Assembly: GCF_000143415.4 (NCBI RefSeq) | Contig: NW_003314385.1 | Location: 223,649 to 287,648 of the forward strand | Direction: 5' to 3' | DNA: 64,000 nt | Origin: Selaginella moellendorffii | Lineage: Eukaryota; Streptophyta; Lycopodiopsida; Selaginellales; Selaginellaceae | In this document: one piece after another, positions 39,101-51,142 of the stretch | How the letters are laid out: every line of letters starts with the position of its first letter | Numbering within the stretch: position 1 is the stretch's first letter | Made by a program: the position numbers and the translations under genes | Notes under the pieces: generated by a model | Databases searched by the model: none | Told to the model about the DNA's origin: nothing | The model's input: only the letters and a program-made list of their open reading frames with translations

Positions 39101-40433
39101 ATTTAAATAAGCATCTTCATAAACACATTGCTCATAATCACCAGGATATGATATAATAATCTCAATGATTTGATCATCAATACTATAAACAATGTCTATG
39201 CCACTACTACAAAGGTTTACACAAAGATTAAGTACCAACTCAATTCAACAAAATGTAACATAAATACCACACCCCATTAATAAATATTTATAACATATAA
39301 CACCACCAACTTCATTCACAACATAGACAAACTTATGTCACACTCTCTCTGACCAAACTCAAAACTAATCTAACACCAAATTTCTCAAGAAGTAATAGCA
39401 AGATTCCTTAGAAAACAATTAAACATTGCAACTCAAGCCTTCCAATAGCAAGCCTAGATAAAAATGATTTAACACTTCACTGCTATCCATCCTATAACTC
39501 ATCATTTGTAAAATCATGATAAAAAAACATATATTAAAATAGAGACTTTTGATTGCATGATGTAAATATGAGCAATTTTATGACATTTAGTTGCCAAATC
39601 ATCTCTTGAAGAAAAGAAGATGATTTATGTGTTTGATTACTCCTTGATGACTTTTTTTTCGAACTCAACTTTGATTAAACTTCAAGCTTGCATTCACACT
39701 GCATTCAGTCTAATCTAAAAAAGTTTATAAGAGACTATGGCAATGACTACCTAAACCAATAAACTAATCCTTATAATCTTGATTGATCTACTTATAATAA
39801 TGCTTAGGAAGGATTTAGTAGTCCCATGCTAAACAACTACAAACCAATCTATATAGCAAACTTAAGGGAGATTTACTTTTACTTAAGGGAACCATTGATA
39901 GGCTAATATTAATCTTGCCAACTCAAAGTGTATTAATGTGCTTCACTCAGAAGCCCAAGCACATACTTGTGTAAAAAACATATTTTGTGAGTCTAATAGA
40001 AGCTTATACAATTTAATATGAAAAAATAACCAAAATCCATACCCAATGAATGCATGCGAAATCATAGCACCCAAACGTGTACCCATTTGGACCATCATTT
40101 TCATCTCAGTGTATGCAATAAGTTTAATTACCCAATCTTATTATATAATATTTGTTGAAACTAATTCTTTAATACCAAATGTAGCACATATGGTTTTCAC
40201 CCTATAGTGATTTTCCATATGAGCGAAACCTTAATCCTTAGATACAAGGGCAATGGAGCAAAACCTAAATTTAAGAGCCTTGGGCCATGGACAAAGCCAA
40301 ACTCTTAAGCATATGCCAAAGAATGAAAGAACTAAAACATAAAATGATTCATGAGCATATAATCTAAGGAATGAAGGGACAAGTGTATAAAACAATTTTA
40401 AAGCATCTATCATCCAAATACCCTTGCCATGGT
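33115..40433 (-). mobile_element. Second copy of element B, older and truncated
   Basis: Minus orientation. The 3' LTR is 33115-34126 plus 35840-35899, split by a solo element A LTR. The AT-rich interior (35900-40170) is alignable by eye with 18437-23642. The degraded primer site AATACCAAA (40171-40179) precedes a 5' LTR truncated at about 40433 (40180 onward: TGTAGCACATATGG). No coding frames. Divergence and small indels throughout show it is older than the copy at 9602. Confidence 0.75.
34127..35834 (-). mobile_element. Solo LTR of element A inside element B LTR
   Basis: Near full-length reversed element A LTR (1708 bp) flanked by the 5-bp duplication AGTAA (34122-34126 and 35835-35839). 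The surrounding sequence reads continuously as element B LTR. Absence of the interior implies LTR-LTR recombination. The minisatellite (about 35050-35600) is decayed. Confidence 0.8.
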
Positions 40434-40945
40434 GGTTCTTGTGGTTCCTATAGCTGGCTGGGGAAATCTAATTGCTCCAAGTGTTCTATGAGTGACTAAG
40501 AGAGAGAGTTGTGTCTTTTGCTAGTTGGGTCCCTTACCTAAGGCTTTTATAGGTTGTGCTAACACCTCATGTTGCATTAATCAAGACAAGTTTGATCGTT
40601 CACCCTTGGATGGCACAAGCCACCCATAATGTGGGAACAAGTGGTATCTTTCACAACCAAATGTTGGTGTACTTTTAATTCCTCGTCATCTACTTGAAAA
40701 TAAATTGGCTACTGCATTACAGGACAAATAAAAGATTCAAACTAAAACAAAAATCCATCTGGCTTGGAATGTCTTTCATAAATTATCTTGAACCTTAAAG
40801 ACAAAAAAATATCTGTAATTTTAAATTCAAAAAATATCTTTATTTTATTATTTTATCTTATTCTGAATTCTATATAAATAAATTTTTATATATCTATAAG
40901 GTTAAAAACATCTTTAATTTTATTTCTTTGCTATTACTATTTACA
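40434..40945. other. No gene seen; AT-rich junction
   Basis: Follows the truncated element B LTR. A moderately complex stretch (40434-40680) is of unknown origin, then a very AT-rich run leads to the lectin frame. Confidence 0.4.
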
Positions 40946-41832
40946 ATGAGAAAAGCATTAAATATTTTAGTTTTACTACTTTTATTTAAAGTTCTAAATC
41001 AACTGGGTATCAGACTGGAGTATTTGATGCTATAAGTGAAAATGTTGTACATGCTATTATAGGAGCTATTAGGAATTCAATTAATAATATACCAAATAGT
41101 ATAATTCCATTAAGACAAAGTGTACATGGAGAAGTAGATGTTCACCATCCAGATAGAACTCATACATATGTTGGATTTGGTATTTTTGTATTAGAAACAA
41201 TTAGAGAATTTTGTACTATAAATTCTGGAGGAGGTGTAGAATTAGGAGTTAATATAAGAAATTCATTAAATCAAATTTTAGAAGAGTCTACTGATGATAT
41301 GCTCAATTTTGCTGCCTCATTTATTATTATAAACACTGAGCATTTTTTAATTTATTACTTTGTTAGAAATTTTAATAATCAACAACACAGAAGACAACAG
41401 ATTTTAGTAAGGCATTCTCAATGCCATTTGTTTTCAAGCTTTTTAATAAGTGGTTCTATCAATATGTTGTATCAATATCTATTACCTTCACAATTTTTAA
41501 TTTCTTCAAATCATAAAGCACATTTATATTTAAGCTCTGATTGTAACTTAATAGTATATATGGGTATAAAAGAATTATGGTCTTCAAATACTTCAAAAAA
41601 AGGAACAAATTGTATTCTAAGATTGCAAGAGGATGGAAATTTAGTTTTATATTCTTATAATAATAAATCTGTTTGGTCAACAAATACTTTTTGCACTTCT
41701 TATAATTGTTATAAAGCTACATATTTAGTTATGCAAAATGATTGTAACTTAGTTTTATATATTGGATATCAAAAAACATTTAGTACTAACCCTAAATTAT
41801 ATTCTGAATGGGATTCAAAATCTTTTTGCTAA
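40946..41832 (+). CDS. GNA-type (bulb-type) lectin, AT-rich, with a frame change after its signal peptide
   Basis: The ATG at 40946 opens a hydrophobic leader (MRKALNILVLLLLFKVL) typical of secreted proteins. The rest of the protein is in another frame, open from about 40990 to the stop at 41830-41832. The upstream part (about 41000-41440) is an unrecognised domain containing VHGEVDVHHPDRTHTYVGFG. The C-terminal 110 residues are a B-lectin fold with two exact QxDxNxVxY mannose-binding motifs (QEDGNLVLY, QNDCNLVLY) and a near match (SSDCNLIVY). Such proteins are usually secreted and bind mannose glycans. It appears intronless and much more AT-rich than neighbouring genes. The frame change could be a mutation, a sequencing error or an undetected short intron; no GT-AG pair of plausible length was seen. 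Foreign origin is possible. Confidence 0.6.
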
Positions 41833-41833
41833 T

Positions 41834-42373
41834 ACATATTTTCTTTATATTTCTTATATTAGATACTAATAGTGTATAAATTTATTAATAAAATAGTTAA
41901 TAATTTTCTAATATCTTCACTAAATTGTTTCTTTCGTCACTGTCTTGTCTTTTAATAAGGAGGAGGTTTTAATTTTAATCATAATTACAATGTAAAGTTT
42001 TCTACCTTGTTTTTATAAATTTAAATTTCTGTATTTATTAAAAGTTCCAACTTGGTAGCAACTGCCTAAAAAGCACCGCTCATGAGCAAACGATCGATGA
42101 TATCAACATATTTTCTTTATACTTACCATTTCTGTTTCTTATATTATATATGTAAATTTATTAATAAAATAGTTAATCATGTTCTAATATCTTATTAAAT
42201 TGTTTCTTTCATCACTGTCTTGTCTTTTAATAAGGAGAATTTTAATCATAATTACAATTTAAAATTTTCTACCTTGTTTTTATAAGTATTTAAATTTCTA
42301 TATTATTAAAATTTCCAACTTGGTAGCAATTGCCTAAAAAGCACCGCTCATGAGCAAACGATCGATGATATCA
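41834..42373. repeat. Tandem duplication of about 270 bp covering the LPA1 3' UTR
   Basis: Units 41834-42105 and 42106-42373 share, in order, CATATTTTCTTTATA, CACTGTCTTGTC and AAAAAGCACCGCTCATGAGC, and end GATGATATCA. The right end of the second unit is exactly the LPA1 stop codon (TCA on this strand). The left unit abuts the lectin stop. Confidence 0.85.
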
Positions 42374-44119
42374 TCTCTCGAGCTTGCTCATCATCGAATC
42401 TAGCACAGGAAGCTCCTTGACAAGCTCTTGCCATTCAGGCATTCCCTGTAGCAGCACCCAAATCACTTTTGCTCTCTAGCCAACTAGATTAAGAAGATTT
42501 GCTTACCCGACCCGATTTGCGGATTCTCCCATCGAGCCGGAGCACAATGAAAACCTCTTCGCCACCGGTTACTCCTTCCGACTCTTGCTGCTCAAAGATC
42601 CACCTGATTGTCGTTTCCACACTCTAAACGCTCAAACAAGGTAGAAACAAGATACTCACCTCTCCCATTCTGCTTGAGAAACCACCTCCGCTACAAATCG
42701 CTTCTCACTCTCGAGCACTGCCTTCAGTGCCGCGTCCTGCGCTCGTTTTTGAAAATCATCCTGAATCACGAGAGAAAAGGGAAATTTAGGAACCACGGAT
42801 TGGATAAGCTTACGCTGCCGGAGCCAGCTGCTGGAGCTTTTACGGAGCGTCCAAATCCTTTCTTCTTAGGCGTCTCGTCCTTTTTCCTCCACTCGACCGG
42901 AATCAAGAGCACGCCTCGTTGGAGGAGATCTTTGCGGTATCTCTCCGCCTTCTCCAAAGCTCCCTTGATCGACTCTTTGGTACCGGCCAATATCACCTTT
43001 CGCTCCAAGAGAACATATAAGCAAGCTTGGTTTGATATTGGAAAAAAAATTAAAATTCTTACCGGTCGTGTGATCCCTCGAAGTTGCACCACCTCCACGA
43101 TGCGTCCAGTCCCGAGCCGGACAGGAAGCCTTGACAAAGTCTCGTTTCTTGTGATTTGAGACATTTGCGTCTCTTCTTTCTTGCTGTCCCAGATAAACAA
43201 GGACACAAAAGCCACTATACCTGTGAAAAAGCGCAACCTTGATTAGGTGAAAGCACACTCTCGTCACATTTACCTGCGAGGTCTATGGCCAAATTCTGTG
43301 CGGTCTCCGTGACGCTTGGAGCGTCCTCTCCCCCCTGCAGTGCCCGAATGAGCCTCGGGACCGTGATGAAAGTCGCGATCCCAGCGGCAATCGTGAATGC
43401 GACGTAGAAAAACTTGCGAACGCCACGAAACGGTGCCTGGACTTCGCTGATGAGCTTTAAGTCTCTTCGGAAGCTGCTTCCAGTGTCTTCGCCACCTTTC
43501 CTAGCCTGTCCAGTGCACGGGAAAGCTCATCACTTCGGGCCCAGCAAAGATTGAGAGAGAGAGAGATTGGCTCAACCTCGTCCTGGAGAGCCTTGAATTC
43601 TGGAGACGCTCGGAAGGGAGCAAGGTCCGGATCATTGAGGATGACATGAAACTTGACGTTGTAATCGCGCAGCGCTGTTTGCAATGCCTGTGCTGCTTTC
43701 GCGGGTTCTTCCCTGGAAACAAATGGTCACGAAAGGAGAGAAGAAACGAAAGAGTCGAAGAAAGCACGAAACCTTGAAGCATGGCAGCAAGCTTTGTTGT
43801 AGTACGCGGCCTGCGCCTCATCGAAGTTTGGATTCATGGCCAGGGCGGTATCAAACTGATGCAATGCGTCCTTCACCTGCCTAGTGAGAACAAACCAACA
43901 CGTATGGAATCATCCACATCCATGGAGCTTCGCTAAAGTACCCTTCCTTTGGAGAAGAGTGACAAGCCCAGATTGACGGCGTCGGTTGCTGTTTTCACCT
44001 GTGATTCGCTTCCATCCTTGGCAGCGCGCACCCTGATCGCGATCTTGGCGCGCCCAAATGCGAGGCGACGAGGGGCGGCACCACACCTGAGCGTCACGCA
44101 CCCGGAAAAACACAAGACA

Positions 44120-44124
<5 letters not shown>
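42371..44124 (-). CDS. LPA1: LPA1-like photosystem II assembly factor (TPR, thylakoid membrane)
   Basis: Nine exons: 43942-44124, 43773-43876, 43577-43712, 43274-43505, 43063-43220, 42814-42996, 42660-42760, 42507-42603 and 42371-42445. They give 422 residues, close to the size I recall for Arabidopsis LOW PSII ACCUMULATION 1. That protein is a thylakoid chaperone helping D1 insertion into PSII. An N-terminal transit-like region precedes TPR-like helices (ALHQFDTALAMNPNFDEAQ, then AYYNKACCHASREEPAKAAQ). The conserved block GGEDTGSSFRRDLKLISEV follows, then APFRGVRKFF. Two membrane spans follow (FFYVAFTIAAGIATFITV and IVAFVSLFIW). The stromal C-terminus keeps SQITRNETLSRLPVRL and FIVLRLDGRIRKSGR. 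The start lies directly against a (TC)n/(CA)n tract and 213 bp from the divergent PsbO-like gene. Confidence 0.9.
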
Positions 44125-44197
<73 letters not shown>

Positions 44198-44337
44198 CAA
44201 AAGAGAAACCCTCTTATCTTTCTTTTGTGACCTCTACGAGGATCTTAGCCCGCGAGACATCGATCGTTCTTTACGTTTAGATAGAACCGCACTTTCTTTA
44301 CCCTTTGCTCGAATCCATTTCCAGAGATAGCGGAGTA
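44125..44337. promoter_or_regulatory. Divergent promoter between LPA1 and PsbO-like, with CT/CA microsatellite
   Basis: 213 bp separate the two start codons. A (TC)n run (44124-44177) passes into (CA)n (44176-44197) immediately upstream of the LPA1 ATG. As (GA)n it would lie in the LPA1 5' UTR. Such GAGA/CT tracts are common in plant core promoters. Coordinate control of the two photosystem II genes is inferred. Confidence 0.5.
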
Positions 44338-45393
44338 ATGGCGTCTTCTCTCGTTGCTACCAGGTCGCTCCTTCTCCCGCATCAATCTTGCTCCTCTACT
44401 CGAAGAAATGGCGGCCACATTGTAGTTTGCTCTTGCTCCTCCATGGAAGACTTCACCAGAAAAGCAGGCAAGCTCGCATTCGCTACAGTGGCGGCCACAG
44501 TCCTCCTCGCCGGGGTAAGCTCCTCGCCATAGACCATCTTTCACCTCCTCCTTCGACACAGCATTTGCCCGGTGTGGGCATTTGTGAGTTCTCTTAGAGA
44601 CCTTGTGTCCCTTGTCTTGCATTGATAGGCAGCAGATGCCCGGCCGCGCCCCCGCTTCGGATCCAGCGACGAGGAGATCCGCGAATACCTGGACAAAACC
44701 CCCAGCTACGACGATCAAATGATGCGAGCCTATCTGGACGTCAAAGGTAAGTGGACAGGAACCAAATGCCCGAGCCCCGTCACCAGCGGTGGCACCGACG
44801 GTTTCAAGCTGGAACCCGGTGACTACTACGTGACCAACATGTGTTTGCAGCCAACCTCATACCAAGTCACCCGGAAGGCCGGGATTGGCGAGTTTGACAT
44901 CTCGACAACGTACGAGACCAAGCTGCTTGCGAGGGTGGACGGGATCGAGGGCTCCCTGGCCGTGGCTCCAGACGGTGGTGTCAAGTTCGAGGAGAAGAAA
45001 GGGCTCAACACGGACACCACCATCGCCAAAGTCATCGCTAGGCTTCCCGGGAAGCAGGAGCTGGTGCCCTTCATGTTTGGGATCCAAGACCTGGTTGCGT
45101 CGGGCAGGCCGGAATCTTTCGGTGGCCAGTTTGTAGTTCCCACAGCGACGATCCAACCGAAGAAACTGGACGTGGATGAGATCGAGCCGCTGGAGAGCAC
45201 CACCACGGAGGGCAGCATTGTGTTCAAGGTGACGAGGAGCAACTTGGAAGCCAAGGAGCTGGGTGGCGAGTTCGAAACCAGCCAGCTCTCGGGCCTGGAT
45301 CTACGGTCCAGATCCAACGCGGGCTTCCTCATTGGAAACAAGGAGAAGAAGAGGGTCAAGGTATCGGGCGTGTGGTATGCAAAGCTCGATTGA
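44338..45393 (+). CDS. Divergent PsbO-like (oxygen-evolving enhancer 1) paralogue
   Basis: Two exons, 44338-44514 and 44629-45393, 313 residues. A bipartite targeting sequence is visible: a Ser-rich stromal part (MASSLVATRSLLLPHQ) and a hydrophobic lumenal part (KLAFATVAATVLLAG) ending in AADA, an AxA-type cleavage site. The mature protein keeps PsbO landmarks: YLDVKGKWTGTKCP and TNMCLQPTSY (the two disulphide cysteines), LVASGRPESFGGQFVVP, and the terminal VSGVWYAKLD. It lacks the [15 protein letters not shown] segment present in the canonical neighbour. It also has a longer, unusual mature N-terminus (RPRPRFGSSDEEIREYLD). The intron position is identical to the downstream PsbO gene, so the pair arose by tandem duplication. 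It is probably lumenal; whether it serves the oxygen-evolving complex is unknown. Confidence 0.85.
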
Positions 45394-45634
45394 TTGCTAC
45401 GAGATAACTCTGATAGAAAGAATGTAAAGAAAAACAGTACCATGGATTGGATATCTCAATCAAACAAAGCTAGATATCATATCCTTTGGCTTTGAAAGTG
45501 CCAGGTGGCGCGTGCCCATTGGTTTCTCCAGCTTGTGGCGGCAAACCTCTTATCCATATATCCTCGCTATCCAAGAGCCCTAAACGCTCTGTTTAGCCCT
45601 AAAACAGAGCAGTGCTAGAGATCCAAGCAGCGCA
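45394..45634 (+). promoter_or_regulatory. Upstream region of PsbO with telo-box-like motifs
   Basis: Contains CTTATCC (an I-box-like GGATAAG on the other strand) and TATATCC near 45550. Two telo-box-like sites follow, CCCTAAAC (45578-45585) and CCCTAAAA (45597-45604), shortly before the ATG. Light control is plausible but not shown. Confidence 0.35.
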
Positions 45635-46708
45635 ATGGCGGCATCGGTGGTAGCAGCCAAGGCCGGGCCATCGCTCCTCCAGCCCAAGCTCGATGCCTCT
45701 GCCGGATCATCCGCCAGCCTCCGCCCGGTGTCGGTGTCCAAGGCATTTGGATTGCGCAGCAATGGAGGAGGAGCGCGCCTCACTTGCTCCATGGAGGACA
45801 TTGTCAAGAGGGCCACGGATGTGGGCAAGGTCGCCGTTGCCACTGCCGCAGCCACATTGCTCGTCGCAGGGGTAAGCAAAAGATCTCCTGAATTGAGAGA
45901 ATTGGAGCAAGTCTGGTAGTGATTCTCATGAATTTTCCCCTGTTTTGTGATGCTCTAGACCGCCGCCGCGAATCCAAAGCGCCTCACATACGACGAGGTC
46001 CAAGCCCAGACGTATCTCGAGGTGAAAGGCAGCGGCACCGCCAACCAGTGCCCGATCCTGTCCGGTGGCGACGGAGGATTCAAGTTCAAGCCCGGCAGCT
46101 ACAGCGTCAAGAAGTTCTGCCTCGAGCCCACGTCCTTCACCGTGAAGAAGGAGTCGCCATTCAAGGGTGGCGGCGATCAATACGTCGACACCAAGCTCAT
46201 GACGAGGCTGACATACACGCTGGACGAGATCGAGGCCGACTTGAGCGTGGACGAGAAGGGAAACCTCAAGCTGGTGGAGAAGGATGGCATCGACTACGCT
46301 GCGGTTACCGTCCAGCTCCCCGGAGGCGAGCGAGTTCCATTCCTCTTCACGATCAAGGAGCTCGTAGCGACTGGCTCCCCGGATGGATTCAGTGGAAGCT
46401 TTCTGGTGCCGTCTTACAGGGGCTCCTCGTTTCTAGACCCCAAGGGACGCGGTGGATCCACCGGGTATGACAATGCGGTGGCGTTGCCGGCCGGAGGCGC
46501 CGGTGACGAGGAGGAGCTCGGCAAGGAGAACCTCAAAGATACGTCGGGGTCGACCGGGAACATCACCTTGAAGGTGGCCGAGAGCAACACCGCCACTGGA
46601 GAGATTGCCGGAGTGTTTGAGAGCATCCAGCCCTCGGACACGGATCTGGGATCCAAGGCTCCCAAGGAAGTGAAGATCCAAGGTATATGGTACGCGCAAC
46701 TTGACTAA
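45635..46708 (+). CDS. PSBO: PsbO, oxygen-evolving enhancer protein 1 (33-kDa manganese-stabilising protein)
   Basis: Two exons, 45635-45871 and 45959-46708, 328 residues, the usual precursor length. It stabilises the Mn4CaO5 cluster on the lumenal side of photosystem II. A stromal transit peptide precedes a lumenal signal ([19 protein letters not shown]). The mature protein starts near [20 protein letters not shown]. Conserved features: cysteines in GTANQCP and [61 protein letters not shown] and the terminal [10 protein letters not shown]. Nothing is missing. It lies 241 bp downstream of its divergent paralogue. Confidence 0.96.
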
Positions 46709-48101
<1,393 letters not shown>

Positions 48102-48471
48102 GTTCTCTACTGTGAATGTAAGTAACCTCTCTTCCATGCAATAAAAAACGCACTGCCGCTTTCAACACCATCTAATTGATGTCGACAAGGTGTCTAAATA
48201 TAGTATCAGAGTTCTAAAGCTAAACCTCCAACCCATCTAGTTTGAGGTGGTTGTGCATAATAAACAGCAATAAAAGAAAAGAACATAATTATTAGTAATA
48301 CACTTTGGGAAGTCATTGAGATGATTGTAACAAAAAAATGTTTTTAACCCTGTCCGTTTTAGGATTTTTCCACTTATACGTATAGAAGTCCCAGATGGCG
48401 TGACGAAAGCCCGCTGCAGAACTGGCATATTCTTCAAAACCCCACCTTTAAACAACACATTATGTAAGCTT
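48102..48471. other. Intergenic between convergent polyubiquitin and cellulose-synthase-like genes
   Basis: AT-rich 3' flanks of two convergent genes; AATAAA occurs near 48141. No further gene seen. Confidence 0.6.
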
Positions 48472-50537
48472 TTACACAGCACCAGTTTTACACCATTGGC
48501 GATCTGCCTTAGTGACAGCGATAACAAGTGCTGCCACCCAGAACATCACCACAACCACGTTGGCTATGGCCTCGTAAAACATGGCTGACCAGTGCCACTT
48601 TGGGAGATGGTCTCCCTCCACGAAATGTGGAACCTTTTCCTTGTAGTGAAGCAGCCCCTTGCGCTGCCCAGGCTTGTAGCTGGGCGGACACAAAATGTAC
48701 ACAATCGGTACAAGCATGTGTGTACAAGTTGAAAGAAGAAAGAAGGACATTGCGATCACGTAAAAATCATGGCTGCAATTTCGGCCTCTTTGCTTCGCTA
48801 CCCAGGAAATTCTGTAGGCCACCACTCCCAAGACCAGGAGTATGTAGATGATGTGAACCTTTACATGTTTGAGCTTGACAAGGAAAAATTTGATCAAGGC
48901 TGGCTGCTTGGTGAGCTTGGCCTGTGCCGCAACTCGATCGGTGCTGCTTGTTGGAGTGAATGTGAAAGTGGAAGAGTACGAAAAAATGGACTTGTATATG
49001 GTTTGGAGGAAGAAGGGTGTCATCCACCAGAAATGTGACTCGTCCCGGTTACGACTCTGGATGGATTGTGGAAGACCGAGCCAGACTGAGATCCAAGAAA
49101 GGCGCCAGAAAATGAGGAAGATGGCGAGCTGGATGATAACACGCCGCGCCTCATGGGAGGTGCCGATCATGAGGTCCAAGTGAAGTGCAAGACAAACGAT
49201 GAAGAGGAGAAGCATAACAAGGTTGACGATTGCGATGAAGTAATATCCCGTGTGCCAGAAGAAACTCACCTTGAGAACCAAGGAGAGTTTGCTCTTTGGC
49301 CCAAGCATCTCTCTCCATGTCGCAGAGAATTGCTGTATAGCTCCCTGGCACCACCGCTGCCGCTGCTTGATATATCCTTCAAACGTCCATGGTGTAAGAC
49401 CAATCTAACAATCAAAGGGGGAGTCAACAAAAGTCACCGTGTTTTGAGCAACAGCAGACCTGAAGCTTGCGGTTGAGGTAGACGGACTTGAAGCCCTGGT
49501 TGAAGAGCTTGAATGCGGTCATGGTGTCTTCTGTGATTGACATTGGCTGGAAGCCTCCAATCTCGTCCAGATGTTTCCTTCGGAAGATTGCTCCAGTTCC
49601 AACGCAGGGTGCGGCCCCAAATGTGTCCCTGTGAATCATGACACGCTCGTAGCCAAATCCGCAAGCATCATTTAGAGGGTCTCCCACTGGCAGGTTATAA
49701 AACGATTGAGGGATTTGCACGAATGACACTTTGGGGTCCTTCACTATGTGAGGGAGCAAAGTCTTCAGGAATGAGGGGTGAAGTATCATGTCTGCGTCCA
49801 TCATCACCACGAACTCCGCGTCGGAATGCTCCAGGCCGTAGTTAAGGTTACCGCATTTGAAGTTGTGTGGGACTCCTGGAATCTGCAACAGTGAGATCAT
49901 GAGCACGCACTGGGAAGGGAATAACAATATTGTAAGCTACCTTCTTTCGACGAAGATATTTGACACAAGCGCTCTCCAATTCCTCACAGTATCGTTTTAG
50001 CTCGTCGTCCCCTCCATCATCAAGGACCAAAACTCGAAACTGGTGCTTGGGATAATCCATGGCCAGGGCAGCCTGAATGGAATCCTCGGGAACGTCAGTG
50101 GGCTCTTTGCAGCAGGGAAGAAATATGTCAACCGTCGGAAGCTCTTCCCAATTCAACGATAAACTCTGACGGGGCAGCCATATTCGAGGCGGTAACACCA
50201 GATCCGCAGCCGAAATAACGCTGCTCGCAAAGTATATCACCTCGCAAGCCGTCAAAACTATAAGCCACGGCCTTCTCGCGAGCTCTCCGGGATGTTTAGA
50301 GTAAACATAGATCCTATAAACGAGGTAATTCGCAAATGCAGCTATATGTGCACAAACAAGGATGCAGATAATAGTGTGCCAGATTAGCTTCCCCCAATGT
50401 GATGTCGATACTGGATGAAGAGAAGACGAATTGGATGAAGATGGAGAAGAAGAATCATGGGAATCGCTTTGATCACTAAGATCACTCGGTGGTGTCTCCT
50501 GCTGCTGCTGCAACTCAAGATCTTTAATGCTAGACAT
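48472..50537 (-). CDS. Cellulose-synthase-like GT2 glycosyltransferase, bacterial/fungal-like type (copy 1)
   Basis: Three exons, 49941-50537, 49460-49882 and 48472-49404, give 650 residues (introns 58 and 55 nt). It is a multi-pass membrane processive beta-glycan synthase: two N-terminal spans (LIWHTIICILVCAHIAAF; WLIVLTACEVIYFASSV), a cytosolic GT2 domain and about five C-terminal spans. Catalytic motifs are complete: LDDGG, MMDADM, SITEDT and KQRQRW (QxxRW). The gap from DDG to DAD is only about 55 residues, with KCGNLNYGL between. The plant-conserved and class-specific inserts and the RING zinc finger of plant CesA are absent. That resembles bacterial BcsA, fungal synthases and the moss arabinoglucan synthase type. 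The product (mixed-linkage glucan, arabinoglucan or other) cannot be told from sequence. It is paired with the gene at 51143-53221. Confidence 0.85.
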
Positions 50538-51142
50538 GTTACTATCTTAATGAGTTTCCTTCGTTCCAGAGAATTTATTCGTGAGCATAATTTACTTTTC
50601 GTACAGCTGCATTTGTGTATGGTTGGTTGCTGTCTTGCAAATTGTGTCTTGAATCGTGTAAAGTTCCACTGAGAAGAGTTATTTCGTAAGTATGTTAAGA
50701 ACTGCAAGCGAAAACAAAATATCATGTGTAAAAGCCAGCTAAATATTCCGGTTTACATTGGTGGTGTACCATATGACGCCGACCAAATCAGAAAAGTCCA
50801 CAAACTGCCTTCGAATCCAAATGTGTTTTTGCGAATCAAGTAGCGTGTTCAATTCTACTTCTTTCTGCTACCGACAACTTGTCATCGTCTTGCATTACAA
50901 GTTTGCTGTGATAACAGGGACAAAGGTTAGCATTCAAGACCGCCACACTCACTGCGAGTCTGATGCCTCCTTTCACGAAACTTATATGCATCCCAATGTT
51001 GACCACTAGCAATCCTCAAGAGATTTCTGGGACAGAAAAGAGAATTCAAACTACATAAGAACTTTGGCTATAGGTCTTTTCTCAGAGATCGTTTGCCACT
51101 TTACTAAATAAAGAAGTGGCATGTACAACGAATGTTGATTGA
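50538..51142. other. Intergenic between the two cellulose-synthase-like genes
   Basis: Promoter side of copy 1 and 3' side of copy 2. No additional gene is supported. Confidence 0.6.

Noticed and set aside
40946-41035. Programmed -1 frameshift joining the lectin leader to its body
   Set aside because: The overlap (40990-41032) has no in-frame X XXY YYZ slippery heptamer that I could see; mutation or error is simpler.
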